Shown here: piece after piece, positions 20,575-32,453 of the stretch
Position numbering within the stretch: position 1 is the stretch's first letter
How the letters are laid out: every line of letters starts with the position of its first letter
Source: Phyllostachys edulis
Lineage: Eukaryota; Streptophyta; Magnoliopsida; Poales; Poaceae
Length of the DNA: 64,000 nt
Reading direction: 5' to 3'
Assembly (NCBI GenBank): GCA_036346405.1
Contig: CM070566.1
Coordinates: forward strand, 50,099,268-50,163,267
Translations under genes and position numbers: made by a program
Notes under the pieces: generated by a model
What the model was told of the DNA's origin: nothing
What the model saw: the letters and a program-made list of their open reading frames with translations, nothing else
The model's database searches: none

Positions 20575-23500
20575 TGTAACATTCTGATTTTTCTAAGTAC
20601 TTTTAAAAATGTGTAAAATAAATTAAAACTATTTTTGCTCTAGTGAGAATTCAAATTTGGGTTCTGTTGGAAGGATTTGGGTTGTTGTGCCTCCTTGCTG
20701 GTAAGCTCAACAATTCTCCTGTAACCTATCTCTTTCGAGTCTTGTAGGTTTAGACTTCCTCTAAAGCTTAGACCTTGTCTCACCAGGAGATACTCGTATG
20801 ACCAGACCTTCCTTCCTTTGAGCTTGGTTATTTGGAGTTCTTTGTTGGTTTGAATCTCTTAAGGTTCAAACCTCTTTTCTGTTTAGACTTCTCTTAAGTC
20901 TAAACCTCTTGTCGTCTGGACACCTCTTTATGCCCAGACCTCCTTTCATTCGGACCTCTGTGCATCCCAATGGCCCTCTTGTGTGCCTTCGATTTTTCTT
21001 AAGTCCATTTGAACCATCTTGACTTTTTACTTTTGACCGAGAAGACCTCCCTCGAGTAGAACCCCCATTGGAATGTCTCTGGAACCACTCCGCATGGACC
21101 TCCTTTGTACTTGATCTAGCGGTCCAGACCTCCTCCCATTTTTAATCCAAGGGTCTAGACCTCCCATGCGTTATGTCCCTTCATGGACCTCCCTTTGTTC
21201 TGAATCGAGCGGTTCAGACCTCCCCTTTGATCTAAATCGGACGGCTTGGACCTCCCCCACTTTGAATCCAAAGGCCCAGACCTCCCCGCGCGTCTGTTCT
21301 CTCTAAGGACCTCCCCCTCGCGCGACTCTTGGCTGTTGGACCTCCCTCTCGGAGATCCAACCGCTCAGACCTCCTCTGTTTTAACCCGACTGTTTCAAAA
21401 TTGACTGACCCCACTTGCCAGTCTTAGTCAACCTCATTTCCTCCGCCATATAAATATCTTGGGCATTTAATGCATGTCTTGTCACATTAAATATATTCGT
21501 ATACGTGGTGTTTACTTTGAATTGGGTCACTTAGCCGTACACAGACATTTTTCTTTGTTCCTTCCCATAGCATCATACGTGTCCTTTTTCGTACCTTTTG
21601 CCCAGGGTGGTGGTGACACCTGCCCTGACATTCACCCACTCTTGACTTATTTTTGTGCTTATCCCTGGCACGTATGTGTCTAGTTTTCTTCACCCTTTTT
21701 GACTACGATTAGTTCAGGGAGCACTGTCACATTACCCTCTTCACACTCGTCAACTTAGTTTCCCTTTCAGTGACTTCCCGAGGGGAACCTTGTTGCTCAC
21801 GACCTCTCCTTTCATCCATTGCTCCTTCCTTTACCTGGTAAGTTCCTTTGATGATCTGCTCCACCCTTGTTTTCACCAATATACTGAGATGATCTTGTCC
21901 TTCACAGGACCTCCTTTCTGTGGACTTCTTTTGAAACTCTGAGGTGCTCGTGTGAGGATCTCCTCTCTGGACCTTGCGCAAGCATCTCTGCCTCTGGAAC
22001 CTCTCTGCCCTCTGCCTAGGTCACATCTTCGGGACCTTCTTTAAAGACCTCTTTTTCCTTTGGTAAGCTAGACCTTCTCCAAAATAACCTAATCTAAATA
22101 TAATTCTTTTCTGTAATTGGGTTTTTGGAGTTTTCTCTGGAGTTCTTTTGATTCTTTAATTGGATCTTTATTTGAATCTTCTCTGAATTTGCCTTTTTAT
22201 ATATGTGTGTAGACTGTGAGGGTTCCCAAGAATCTGAGAGCTCTGAAGAAGAAGAATCTCAAAGTAGTGAGCAAGGCAAGTTGCACTTTTGAACATATTG
22301 CACCCAGTAATTCAAAGTATTTATGTTCTGTTTTAATGTGTATTGCATGCTTATTTTTATCAAGCTAGTTCAATACCAGTTTTAACTTTGTAGTTATCCC
22401 CATTTCCTTTGTATGGCCTCTGTTGCTCTTGGACTGAACATATTGTCACCTTTAGGTCAAACTTGGCTAATGCAGTAGTATGAGTCAAGAACATTTGAAA
22501 AAAACATATGCTCAGTTATGCTTAGACCAAAACTATTGATTTGGGGAAATCTTTACCAACACAACCAAATAATGTTTAAATGTTTTCACCATGACATTGG
22601 GTTGTCATGGAGGTATGAAAATGGTGCTGGGAAAGCAAAGAAAATAAACAATTGGTTTGGACTGGGGCAAATTGGATTGCTTGGTTGGTGCAATGTTTAT
22701 GCACGGACTCTAACCTGGCTAGGGTGGAGGTCCATGGGTTAGTGAAAGTTGCCCTAGTCATGTAAGGACCGGTCTTTGAGCGATCAATGCCATGCCTATA
22801 ATGGGCTATGCCACAATCGTGCAACCACATGTCTCCAGAATGGGGTGTGGGACCTGGCTGAGTAATTTGCAAAACTCCACTACATGCTGCTCCATTGGTG
22901 GTGTGGGAGGTCTTGTCGACTAGGGGTCCTTGATGACCCATTGTTCCCACTGGTGCAAGAGGGGGCTTTCCGCCGGATTGCGATCCATAGGAAGGTGAAA
23001 CCTTAGCAAGGAAAGGTTGTGGTGGAGCAATGCATTGTAAAAGCCTTGTCTTGAGCTCTAGATCTCTTACCTTTGGTAGTGAGAGATGGTATTGACGAAT
23101 GCCGGACAAACTAGAGTATTCAAGTCGTGTGGGTAAAGTGCACAACCTCTGCAGAGTTAAATCTATTCGAATAGCCGTGTCCACGGTCATGGACGTGCTG
23201 GCAAAGGCCACTTGAAGTTAGATATTGATTTTGGGAATTTTTAGAAATGGTTTCTAAATTGGTTTTGGAATTGTCATCCCTTGGGTTTGGGGCAGGGAGC
23301 CTCTTGTCAGGAGGGTATCCTTCACTAATTCATGATGATTGATATCCAACTGAAAAAAAAAAATTAATATAAAGAGAGTTCTATCTATTAAAAGACCTGC
23401 TTTTGAAATTAATAATGGTATTGGAAAGAAAAATGGCTTTGTGCAAAATAACCATATTATGCCATTCCTTTGAATCTCCATATATGCATGTCATATTGTT

Positions 23501-24121
23501 ACCCCACGGGTGTAACTTGCGAGCACAGTGGTAGTGCTCACTCTTGCTCATTATAATCTTTGACAGGAGAAGATATTGGCAGTGATGAAGATCAAAGCAA
23601 TTAGGTTATGCCCTCCAGTCAGCTGCCTGTGGCGTGTTGATGGACCCTTTTGCTTTCTTCTGCTCTTGTGTATTTATGCTTGGCCCAAGGCCACCTTGTA
23701 ATCAACCTTGCTAATATTATGTTTCAATAAAAGTTTGTTCTGGATATCACCACTGTGTATTTTGCTGTGAAGGGCTAGCCATGATCCTTGGGACTAGCTC
23801 AGGTTTCACAGAGGACCTTGGAGCAGGCTCGGTCCATCCATGTCCTCATGATGGTAATAACATGTGGAGTTCTGGGAGGTCCCAGACCTCCACGACCTCC
23901 TCTGGTGGGTCGTGGGAGGTCTTGGTGAGCTCTCGGATCTCTTCATTTATTGTTACATGGGGACGTGGCAGGTCATGGGTGCTCCTCGGTTCAAAGATCC
24001 TTTCTCTTGGGTCATGTTCCCTGGACTTCCAGGAGGTCTTGGTGGACTACCCGAGAGGTCCTTGCTGGACCTCCTGGGAGGTCCTGGAGGATCTCTCGGG
24101 TGCCCTAAGACAGGGTCGTCA
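20575..24121 (+). mobile_element. Solo LTR, family 2 (Ty3/gypsy-like), 3547 bp
   Basis: Begins TGTAACATTCTG and ends GGGTCGTCA, with CACGC duplicated on both sides (20570-20574 and 24122-24126), a perfect 5-bp target duplication. No primer site or internal coding region lies between, so this is a solo LTR left by recombination between the two LTRs. The same LTR recurs inverted at 60163-64000. It carries a degenerate array of GACCTCC words (20700-21370), the conserved GTAAAGTGCACAACCTCTGC box near 23132, and a polyadenylation-like AATAAA at about 23727. The long minus-strand frame at 22576-23211 runs against the LTR direction and shows no known domain. Confidence 0.9.
20700..21370. repeat. Degenerate GACCTCC minisatellite in LTR family 2
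   Basis: GACCTCC or GACCTCT recurs roughly every 30-40 bp with variable spacers such as GGTTCAGACCTCC and GGCTTGGACCTCC. The inverted copy of the LTR shows the same array as GGAGGTC at about 62940-63790. Confidence 0.8.
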
Positions 24122-24126
24122 CACGC
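24122..24126. repeat. Family 2 solo LTR right target duplication
   Basis: CACGC, matching 20570-20574. Confidence 0.8.
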
Positions 24127-24860
24127 GCACCGGCCCCTGCCGCCCCCAAGCGCCCGCCCAGCCACCCCCTCCTCCTCCTACTTAGACTGGCCCACGCGCC
24201 TTTGCCCAGCTCCTCCTCCTCTGACCGGCCCCGCGCATCGCCTCCCTCCTCTGACGGGCCTACCGCCCTCCTCCCCCGACACCGTCGCTGGCCTCCTTCT
24301 CCCTTAACGTCGCCGACCTCCTCCTCCTCCTACCCAGACACTGCTGTTGCCGCCCCTCCTCCTCCCCTGCCACCGTCGCCGACCTCCACCTCAACCGATG
24401 CCACCGACTTATTTTTTTTATTTCCTTTTTTAATTGTTCGATTTCCTTTTTTTCTTCTTTTTTGTGATATAAATGAATTATTTATGAAATCGTTAATTGT
24501 CGTTAAGATTTGCTTGTGTGCGAATTGTCGTTAATTATTGTTAATTGCCATCCATTATCGTCATGATTTACTTATGCGCGAATTATCGTTAATTGCCGTC
24601 AATTGCGTTAAGTATCGTTACTTGTTGTCAATTATCATCAATTATCATTAATTGTCATTAAACTCCATCAACCAAGCCATCATTTGTCTAAGGGGTATTT
24701 CAGTTATTTTCTAACTCAAAAGCTCCAGCCAGTCTGCTTAAAGGTTAAACTATCAAACACCAAACATCTTCAGCCCAGCCCTTCAGCCCAACCAAAAACC
24801 GCTTTTCAATAAAGTTGTGGCCGTCCAAAAAGACCCCTCATTGGACTCTACAGGTCACCG
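24127..24860. repeat. P-block extension: C-rich tract and TTAATTGTCG short repeats
   Basis: Matches 36290-36960. The first part is C-rich (CCTCCTCCTCC words) and gives long proline-rich or serine-rich frames that are compositional. The second part (24480-24660) repeats degenerate words TTAATTGTCGTT and CAATTATCATC. It ends GGCCGTCCAAAAAGACCCC and joins the Q-block. P-block copy 1 lacks this extension, so it is an insertion or an older element in two of three units. No inverted ends were identified. Confidence 0.6.
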
Positions 24861-26580
24861 GTGCTTTCTTCGTTTACTGGCAATGCTGGTCGCTGGATAT
24901 CAGTATGTACGCTTGGCACGCTACCTGCTACTCAAATTGCATAGTGCTAGCACAATAACACACTCCAGCTGCAGCGAACCAACTAGCCCCATTAATTTAG
25001 CTTGTATTTGAACATCAAACCTACCAGCATGAGCTAGCACATTGTCGTTGCTTCCTGGCTTCGTCACCTCTCCATATATATATTCGTCTACTACACGGTT
25101 CGATCCGTGCTGCATGCCTCTTCTATTCCTCTTCCTATCCTAATTAGTTCTCCACGCTTAACCTTGCTAGAAGAAACAACTTGCCGTGAAGCTGATTAGC
25201 GTCGCAGTAGGAATGAGCGGCATTAGGAATAGAGCACTTCGCTCAGCATGAAGTAGATGTCCATATCTTTTACGCCATGGGAACGAGCGGCATCAGGAAT
25301 GTAACACTTCTCTTAAAGATGAGATAAAGGCTGCACGTTATTGAAGGCCCTTAGTAACAATGTTGTAAGTGTACTACATTGCTCGTTCTTGACGCTCAAA
25401 TTGTATGGCACACTGTAGTACACATGTCAACTAGAAGCAGATAATTAACGTCCTGCATGTTATATACTGAAGAAAACTCATGAAATACAGATAAATCAAA
25501 GGGCAACGAAGGCATGCATGTGTATGTGGTAGGTTGTCTACTTAATTCTTATTGCCAAGCATGCAACCTTTAGGAATGGCAAGAACTATCGTCTACACAT
25601 AAAGGACTTATCAAAACCTGGGCACGGTGTCACAACATCATGTAAGAACACATAAATGAGTACTAATGGGTTCTTCAGGCGACCAATGCTTTCTCCCTCT
25701 ATTCGGTGCTAACACAGTAACACTCTCCAGCAGATCGAACACTTGCCGCCCAACTTAATTAGTTGTTCTTTAACATCGCACCTACCAGCCTGCACGCATT
25801 ATTACTGCTTCATATCTTCTCCACTCCATATGTTTTTATATACGCCGTCGGTCGTTCCATGTGAACTGCCCCGCTTACCACGAAAGAAACAACTTGCAAA
25901 AGGATCCGTGCTGCAAAAGGATTGAGTAGTTCCCATCTTTCTTTTCTTCGCTCCATCTCCTCGGCCGTTTCTGTCTTAACCTAAGCTGAAAAAATGGCTT
26001 GCTGTCATCCTGATCAGCGCCACCATGGGAACGAGCGGTATCAGGAACAGAACACTTTGCTGAAGAAGAAACGCCAGCCGAGCTCTCTTTTTATCATCAA
26101 AATTTGCGACCTTTGTGAGGACTTCGAAGGTCATCCTGGTCGCCAGCACCGTCATTGTTGTTGATGCCTTCCGGCCGTTGGACCGGCCGGCCGGCCATCC
26201 ACGAGGGCGGCGTGGTGTGAGTGTGACTTCACGCCGCCACCTTTTGTCAATACAATAGTCTTAGATCATCCTAAGCAACTTGTGATTCCAAAAGAGTCAA
26301 TGTTTGTGTTTATTCGTATATCTTGGACTGTGTGCATCCTTAATGCAGAGGTCGGGAAAGTTTTTCTCTTCCATTATCTAAAAATTTGTACATCTGTCTA
26401 TCCATTTCTTGCAACTTATCACGCAATTGATAATGCCCTCGCGTCAACATCCATTGATTCAATATGCATGAGTTAAAAGCGGTTGTCATCGTCTCCTCTG
26501 CCACATCCATCTCAGTGAATGCATTGCGTAGCAGCCTGTTAGAGTTGAACGCCATCACTGTGGCCGGTGTTGCCAAGGTT
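24861..26580. repeat. Q-block copy 2 (contains the unoccupied CACTA site)
   Basis: Collinear with 6305-6482 plus 16877-18640. The CACTA target ATT is intact at 25041-25043. It lacks part of the sequence present at 17560-17780. Mini-frames start at 25213, 25277 and 26025. A 79-codon minus-strand frame (26340-26576) looks protein-like, but both paralogues carry a 14-bp difference that breaks it. Confidence 0.8.
26025..26063 (+). other. Mini-ORF of the repeated cassette (Q copy 2)
   Basis: Same peptide as 18112-18150, MGTSGIRNRTLC, in the same GCCACCATGG context. Confidence 0.4.
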
Positions 26581-28727
26581 GCTCTGGCAGGTTTTTTTTA
26601 CCGGAGGAGGGGGGCGGTTTGGCTGAAAATCGGAAAATTTTGGCCGAATTTTTAAAAAAAATAAATGAATTTTGCAGGTTTTAAATAAAAAAACACATTC
26701 AAACAAAATTCAGGCAAATTCGATTATTTTTTTGGACAAAATTCAAGCAAACCGATTTTTTTGAACCCGGTTTGAATTCCTACTGGGGCCATAGAATCGA
26801 AATCACCGAAATTCGGAACCCTGTGCTCTGGTCAAGCTCCTCTAGATCGGCCTCACCGTGCTAATATTCAGAATGTCAAAGTGCCTTCTCTGTTTATCTA
26901 TACAAGATATTAGCACTCAAATTTGACGGCACACGCTTCTGTTGAGCATGTACTCTCATCTCACGTAGTACTTAGTTGTAATAAAACAGCACACTTATTG
27001 CTGCTAGCCTGCACACGTCTTGCTTCTCTTTCTGGTTTCTTCTCCTCGCTCTGCAAGTCTATATATTAGTCTGCATAGTGATTCTTCGGGATTATTTCCA
27101 CTTACTTCCCATTCTCCTTTGCGACCTTAACCTAAAAGAAACAACTTAAATATACTAAGCTGGCAACTGTCGCCATCAGAATGAGCGATTGAGCGGAAAC
27201 AGGAATAGAACACTTCGCTCAACATGACTAAAGCGTCTATCTTTCCTAGCGTTCTCTAAGGCACTACATTAGCAATGGCGCCGAGTGCTGTGACTGGTTT
27301 GGTCGTGGACTGGACATGGTTGCATCAGCCATGTAAAAGAGAAGCCGATTAAGGGTCAGGGGCTTTCATGATCACTGCGCCGCAGTGCAATGAGTGTGGG
27401 AAGTCGTCTTCAGTTCTTCACAGCTCAGGTTTTCTTTAGTGTAAGTGTGCTATCTGACGACAACAAAATGCAGTTGCCCTCACAAGTGTGGGTCAAGTAC
27501 GTCATTCCCACAAGTAATGTTGAGTTAAAAGCTGAAAACTAGCAATTCCAAGATTAGGAAAGTTAACGGTTGTGTTTGCCTATGGATTTGTCCATCCTTG
27601 TTTCCTGCTGATGTGCTTAATTATTTCTAGTAGCACCTCCATTTGCTTAACGCCATTGATGCTTTATAGCCCCAAACACTATGATTACAGTCAAAGTTTC
27701 TCCATGGGAGCACCTCCTGCGGTTGAGAAATGAGATAGCTGCGCTGAGCATACGATGGCTATCTTCTAGCACATTGCCAAATCAAAGCAAACATATAGAT
27801 GCTAGACAGAAACAGCGCGGTGATCTTTTGATCTAACTGTCAATGCAATGCATATCCAACCGATGATCCTGCACGATCTCAAGAATACATCGATCCATCT
27901 GGGTTAAGTTTTATTTTGCTTCTTCTTTCCCTACTTTAACCTAAAGAAACAGCTATGGTCTTACTATGATCTGTATCAATCGCAATGGAAATGAGCGGCA
28001 TCAAGAAAGGAACACTTTAGTGGGATGCGGTTTGTAGATCTTTGCACTTTTTGAAAGCCCACTAGTAGTAGTAGTGCGGTTTGCACAAAAAAAAACAATG
28101 CATTTTCTCTCGTGAGCTTATCAGCTTACTAAGTTGGAAATTTCCATTGCTGTTGTTTTAAACCTCTGTGAGCGGCTGATGACTTAAAAAATTTCATTGC
28201 TAGCTAGCATTTTGTAGCTCCCTGAGAGAACCTGGAACGTACCTGGACAAATCGAACAGTACAGACATAATAAGTAAAGCATCACACTAACCTCTTATAG
28301 TCAAAAGCACATATCGAAGTATCCAACTGATGGTCCTGCAAGACAATTATCTTGTGACTAAGCCTGCAAGACAATTATCTTGTGGCTAATTTTTTATAGT
28401 CAAAAGCACGTAATCTAAGTATCCATCCGAATCACATTGCGCGGCGCAGATCGATCCAGGCAGAGAGGTGGTTAAGTGGACGTTTTGGGTGGATAAATCT
28501 GAAGCTGCAAGTTTGTCAAGCTGTGTTTGTCTAAGTTTTGCTCCATTGATGATGAGAAGATAGAAACACATGAATATGGATGTTTAATTTCGTCTCCCAT
28601 CTCATGTATAACTGAGAATTAATTAGCTGAACATGTACACAAATGGCTTTTCTCCATTTAGCAAATGGGATATTTACTGTGTACGTTTCGCAATTCGATA
28701 ATCTGATTGTGTAGTGCCGATACAGTA
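26581..28727. repeat. R-block copy, first part
   Basis: Matches 52480-54180. It contains AT-rich runs (26640-26770), a promoter-like cassette with CAAGTCTATATATTAGTCTGC (about 27055), and mini-frames at 27181 and 27985-28020 (MEMSGIKKGTL). From 28293 to 28640 it holds sequence absent from the 54 kb copy but related to the P-block near 5810-6080 (GCTCCATTGATGATGAG). No gene is supported. Confidence 0.7.
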
Positions 28728-29049
28728 ATGGGTTGGTTTGAAATGGGTTAAACGGGTTGGGTTTTTATTTGGGTTGGTTTTGGATGGGTGGAAACGGGTT
28801 GATATAGCTAACGGGTTGGGTTTGGTTTGGTTTTAAGTAGAAACGGATTGGATTGGGTTGGTATGGGTTAAAAAAATTCGGGTTCAAACGGATTTCACCC
28901 ATGGGTTTTCTCTTGTGGGTTGACATGGGTAGGGGTGGGTGTTTACTCTCAACCCGACTGCCTCCATCCGCGCCCTGTCTACCCGATCCATTTCCTCGCC
29001 CCAAAGATAAAATCAGACAAGCTTGCGGAAGCGCACCTCACCGGCGGCC

Positions 29050-29732
29050 ATGGCGACGAGGTACTGGATTGTCTCCCTCCCCGTGCAGTCCCCCGGCGCC
29101 ACTGCCAACTCCCTCTGGGTACGCCTCCAAGACTCCATCTCCTGTCACTCCTTCGACACCCGCTCTACCGCGTAAGCCATCATCGTCCTCCTCTCGACTC
29201 TCTCTACCTGACCACCTTCTAGAACCTTCATGGGCTCACTCCCCCGCTCTCTAACTCCCTCCTTGCCCTCAGCGACGACCTCATCAAGGTTCCCCCTTCC
29301 GCTTCGAACCCGATCCCGATCTCTAACTCGTTTGCTGCTGCTATTATGGTTCGATTTGACGCTAATAGAGTTTCCCTGTGTGTTTCTGTGCAGTCCAACG
29401 TCTTTGTTGAGGGCGTGTCGCACAAGATCCGGAGGCAGATCGAGGACCTGGAGCGCGCCGAAGGGGTCAAAAGCGGGGCCCTCACCATCGACGGCATCCC
29501 AAGAGACACCTACCTCACTGTGTCTTGCCCGACCGCCCGGTGGTCGCTAACCTACTACTATTCAAATATTGGATGGTTTGGGTGGTCGTGTGTTTGCTTA
29601 AATTGTAGCTTTGCTTTCAGCTTGTTCATGTAGGCTTGTGTGGGATGAGGACAAGTACCCGACAGTGTCACCACTCAAGGAGATCGTCGGCAGCATCCAG
29701 TTACAGGTCGCCAAGATCGAGGATGACTTAAG
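29050..29732 (+). pseudogene. V-type proton ATPase subunit C fragment, exons 1-3
   Basis: The first frame opens MATRYWIVSLPVQSPGA, the conserved start of plant V-ATPase subunit C, the stalk subunit that holds the V1 and Vo sectors together. Exon 1 (29050-29288) has a frameshift after SCHSFDT, and its end reads NSLLALSDDLIK. Intron 1 is 29289-29393 (GT...AG). Exon 2 (29394-29519) reads SNVFVEGVSHKIRRQIEDLE through DTYLT. Intron 2 runs from 29520 to about 29633. Exon 3 (about 29634-29732) reads VWDEDKYPTVSPLKEIV and QVAKIEDDL, and stops at an intact donor GTTTCC. Only about the first 115 of some 380 residues are present, with probable 5' UTR from about 28980. Retained introns mean capture from genomic DNA, not from mRNA. 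It is a dead fragment. Confidence 0.9.
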
Positions 29733-29815
29733 GTTTCCATGGGTTGAAGGTTGAGATTAAGTTTGTTTCCATGGGTTGAAGGTTGAGATTAAGTTTGTTT
29801 CCATGGGTTGAAAAC
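29732..29815. repeat. 32-bp tandem repeat after V-ATPase exon 3
   Basis: About 2.5 copies of a unit beginning GTTTCCATGGGTTGAAGG, starting exactly at the exon 3 donor. Confidence 0.85.
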
Positions 29816-29960
29816 GGGTCGAATCCATATTGAGATAATTGGGTTGGGTTGGTTTGGGTTAGATTTGTATGTGGGTTGGGTTGGGTGGATGTGTGGCATA
29901 GAAATGGGTTGGGGTGGGTTTGGGTGGATGTGTGGCATAGAAATGGGTTGGGTTGGGTTA

Positions 29961-32156
29961 GATTTTATCTGCACTATTCATATTCGAATTCGATAAAAAA
30001 AAATACACATTTTATTGCAGTATGGCTAATTAGTTTGACGAATATTTTTAGTTTAATATTAATTCATGTTTTTAGGTGAAATAGATAAACTAGAATGATT
30101 AGGTGTGCTATGTATGAGGATAAAGTATCATAAATATCTTGCAATTACATAAGTTATAAGGATATCTGAATCCAACCGAATTGAGTAAGTATTTGATTCG
30201 TATTCGTATTCGTTTAGAAAATACAAACACGAATACGGGAGGACCACTATTCGATCCATTGACACCCCTACTAGTAACTGCCGGTTACCGGATACTTTGG
30301 CAAAAATTTAGATGAATTTTCTGAATTAAAATTTGAATTTTTTAGATGTAAAGACTAAATTTATCTAATTTTTTAATTGAAATTTGAATTTGAATGAAAA
30401 TTAGATAAATCCGGAATTTTTTCTGGTGTGAAATTTTATCAGATCCCAGCAATAATGCCACCGATTTGCTAAGCGATTTAAATTTCGCGAATAGAGTTTT
30501 CCATTCTCTTATGTACTTAGCTGTAATAAACACCACACCCACTAGCCTGCAGACATTATTATTTCTCAATGTTTGGTCGCTTTTCTCCTCGCTATGCAAG
30601 TCTATATATTAGTCTCGCTGCATAGTGATTCATCTGAACTATTTCTCTTATTTGCCGTTCTCCTTCACACGCTTAACCTAAAAGAGAGATTTAGAAATGC
30701 ATTATGATGGCAAGGTGTCGCGATGGGAATGTGCGGCAACAGAATAGAGCACTTCGCCGCAGATAGCATTAGTGTCCATCTCTGTGGATGTTTTCCAAGG
30801 TCCACTAGCAATGGCGCCGTGGGTCGCGGTGATTAGGTCGTGGAACCGGCAGATTGCACCAACCACGCCAAAGAGATGCCCATGAAGGATCAAGGGCTTC
30901 ATGCGACCGGTCAATTGCCTGCGACGAATGAGAAGTTGGTTGCAAGCGTGACATCTTCTTCAGTGTAAGTCTGCAATCTGATGACAATGAAGTGGCATCA
31001 AGTGTTGGTCTAGTATGTCATTCGACTCATTCTCACAAGTAATGATGAGTTAAAAAGCTGAAAACTAGTGATGAAGAGGGCAATTAATTAACGTTTGTGT
31101 TGATTTATGCATCTCTCCGTCCTTGTTTCCAACTCCAGCTGTGCCTATTTCTTGTAGCAACTCCGGTGGTTTGACATTGATGACTTTGATTACAGTCAAA
31201 CGTTTCTCCATCTGAGAGCACCTCCTGCGGTTCAGAATTAAGATAGCTGAGCATACAATGGCTTTCTATTTTCAACAAAAAAAAACATACAATGGCTGTC
31301 TTCTAGCACACTGGCAAACCAAAACAGCGCGGTGATCCTTTGATCTAAACTGTCGATGCAATGCATATATGACCTTGCACGATCTCAAGAATGCAACCCC
31401 AACCATGGAGTTTAGTCAATAGGCGATTGAGATTTACATAGGGAATTTTAGCCCGAATTTGCATGTTGATTCTTTTGAAACATCATTTTCTATATAAAAA
31501 AGATCTCTCTCTTGCTCTTCTGTGTAGAGACAATGACGTTAGATCTTCATTTGATCCTTTTCGATGAAAAAATCTAAGCGCCACTGTTTATGTGAACCCA
31601 AGTATGGAATACGAACACTGTATGTTGCCCATCGTCATGTAAGAACTCGTCTCTTTGCTTTACATTCTGCTGGCTTGTAATGCTTAAATCTGTTAGGCAG
31701 CTCTGTTTTACAATGCTGGAGAATGTACATTTCGCATTCTTGACTCTCGAATTGTATAGTACGCCAGCATTACACAGTGATTGAGTCTAGCTAAACAACT
31801 AGAATAAAACATCAAACCTACTAGCCCGCAGAAATCATTGTTGCTCTCTCTGCGGTTTCTCCTCTCCCTATATATTGGTGTCTACATCGATTCATCTTGA
31901 CTGCCTTTTCTTTTTCCTTCCCCTTTTGCCATTTAACCGCATGTAAACAACTTGTTACTTAATCATCGGCATCCCATGCCAATGCAACTAAGTTTAAGGA
32001 ACCCTATCCTTATTTTCCCAAAAAAATGAATTTTGCTGATTTTAAATATAAAAAAACACATTCAAACAAAATTCAAGCAGATTTGACTTTTTGGGACAAA
32101 ATTCAAGCAAACCAATTTTTTTAAACCCAGTTTGAATTCCTACCGGGGGGCGATAG
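29961..32156. repeat. R-block copy, second part
   Basis: Matches 54345-56126 and, for 30808-31610, the start of the window. It includes GATTCGTATTCG words (30195-30250) and a promoter-like cassette near 30595-30730 with a mini-frame at 30723. Position 31693 (CTGTTAGGCAGCTCTG) is the unoccupied Harbinger site. Near 32040-32145 is an AT-rich run also found at 26650-26780. No gene is supported. Confidence 0.75.
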
Positions 32157-32283
32157 TGTTAGAATAGGACTCTATTTGTATTTCCTTATCTGTATATGGC
32201 AACCTCCTTTGTACACCTCTATATATATTGCTCATTGGGCCCTCTTGAATATACACACAATATTCATAACATGGTATCAGAGC
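32157..32283 (+). mobile_element. Short-LTR retroelement remnant: 115-bp LTR plus primer site
   Basis: TGTTAGAATAGGAC ... TTCATAACA (32157-32271) has the TG...CA ends of an LTR and is followed at once by TGGTATCAGAGC (32272-32283), the primer-binding site matching the 3' end of initiator tRNA-Met. A 115-bp LTR is TRIM-sized or that of a small copia element. About 150 bp of C-rich leader follows. No second LTR or coding domain was found. The paralogous block has the same remnant at 56127-56253. Confidence 0.7.
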
Positions 32284-32448
32284 TAGGATTCTAACCTAGC
32301 TCTTCTTCCGCTGCCATCCCGCCGCCCTACGCCGACTGGTTGGATTTGGATCTGATCCACCGCCTCGACCGCCTCGTCGTCGGCCTCGATGTCGAGTGGC
32401 GCCCCTCCTTCTCCTGCGGCGTTGGATCTGATCTTCATTTGATCCTTT

Positions 32449-32453
32449 TCGAT
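32449..32453. repeat. Family 1 solo LTR left target duplication
   Basis: TCGAT, matching 36169-36173. Confidence 0.9.

Larger units (their letters stand above)
28728..29960. mobile_element. GGGTTGG-rich insertion carrying a host gene fragment
   Basis: Both sides of the V-ATPase fragment are made of short G/T words such as AACGGGTTGGG and GGGTTGGTTTGGG (28728-28960 and 29810-29960). The paralogous site at about 54175-54350 lacks the gene and has unrelated AT-rich sequence, so the insertion or replacement happened in one unit only. Downstream, CATTGACACCCCTACTAG (about 30260, also about 54637) resembles the terminus of hAT-type elements, so the insertion may be inside, or be part of, a hAT-like element. 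No clear left terminus or target duplication was found. Confidence 0.5.

Noticed and set aside
22576..23211. 211-codon minus-strand frame in the family 2 solo LTR
   Set aside because: Antisense to the LTR, no domain seen, and the inverted LTR copy does not keep it as one frame.
23781..24307. Plus-strand frames of 134 and 147 codons across the family 2 LTR end
   Set aside because: They cross the LTR boundary into a C-rich tract and reflect GACCTCC and CCTCCTCC composition.
26340..26576. Protein-like 79-codon minus-strand frame in Q-block copy 2
   Set aside because: Both paralogous copies (about 18610 and 52400) carry a 14-bp difference that breaks the frame, so there is no evidence of conservation.
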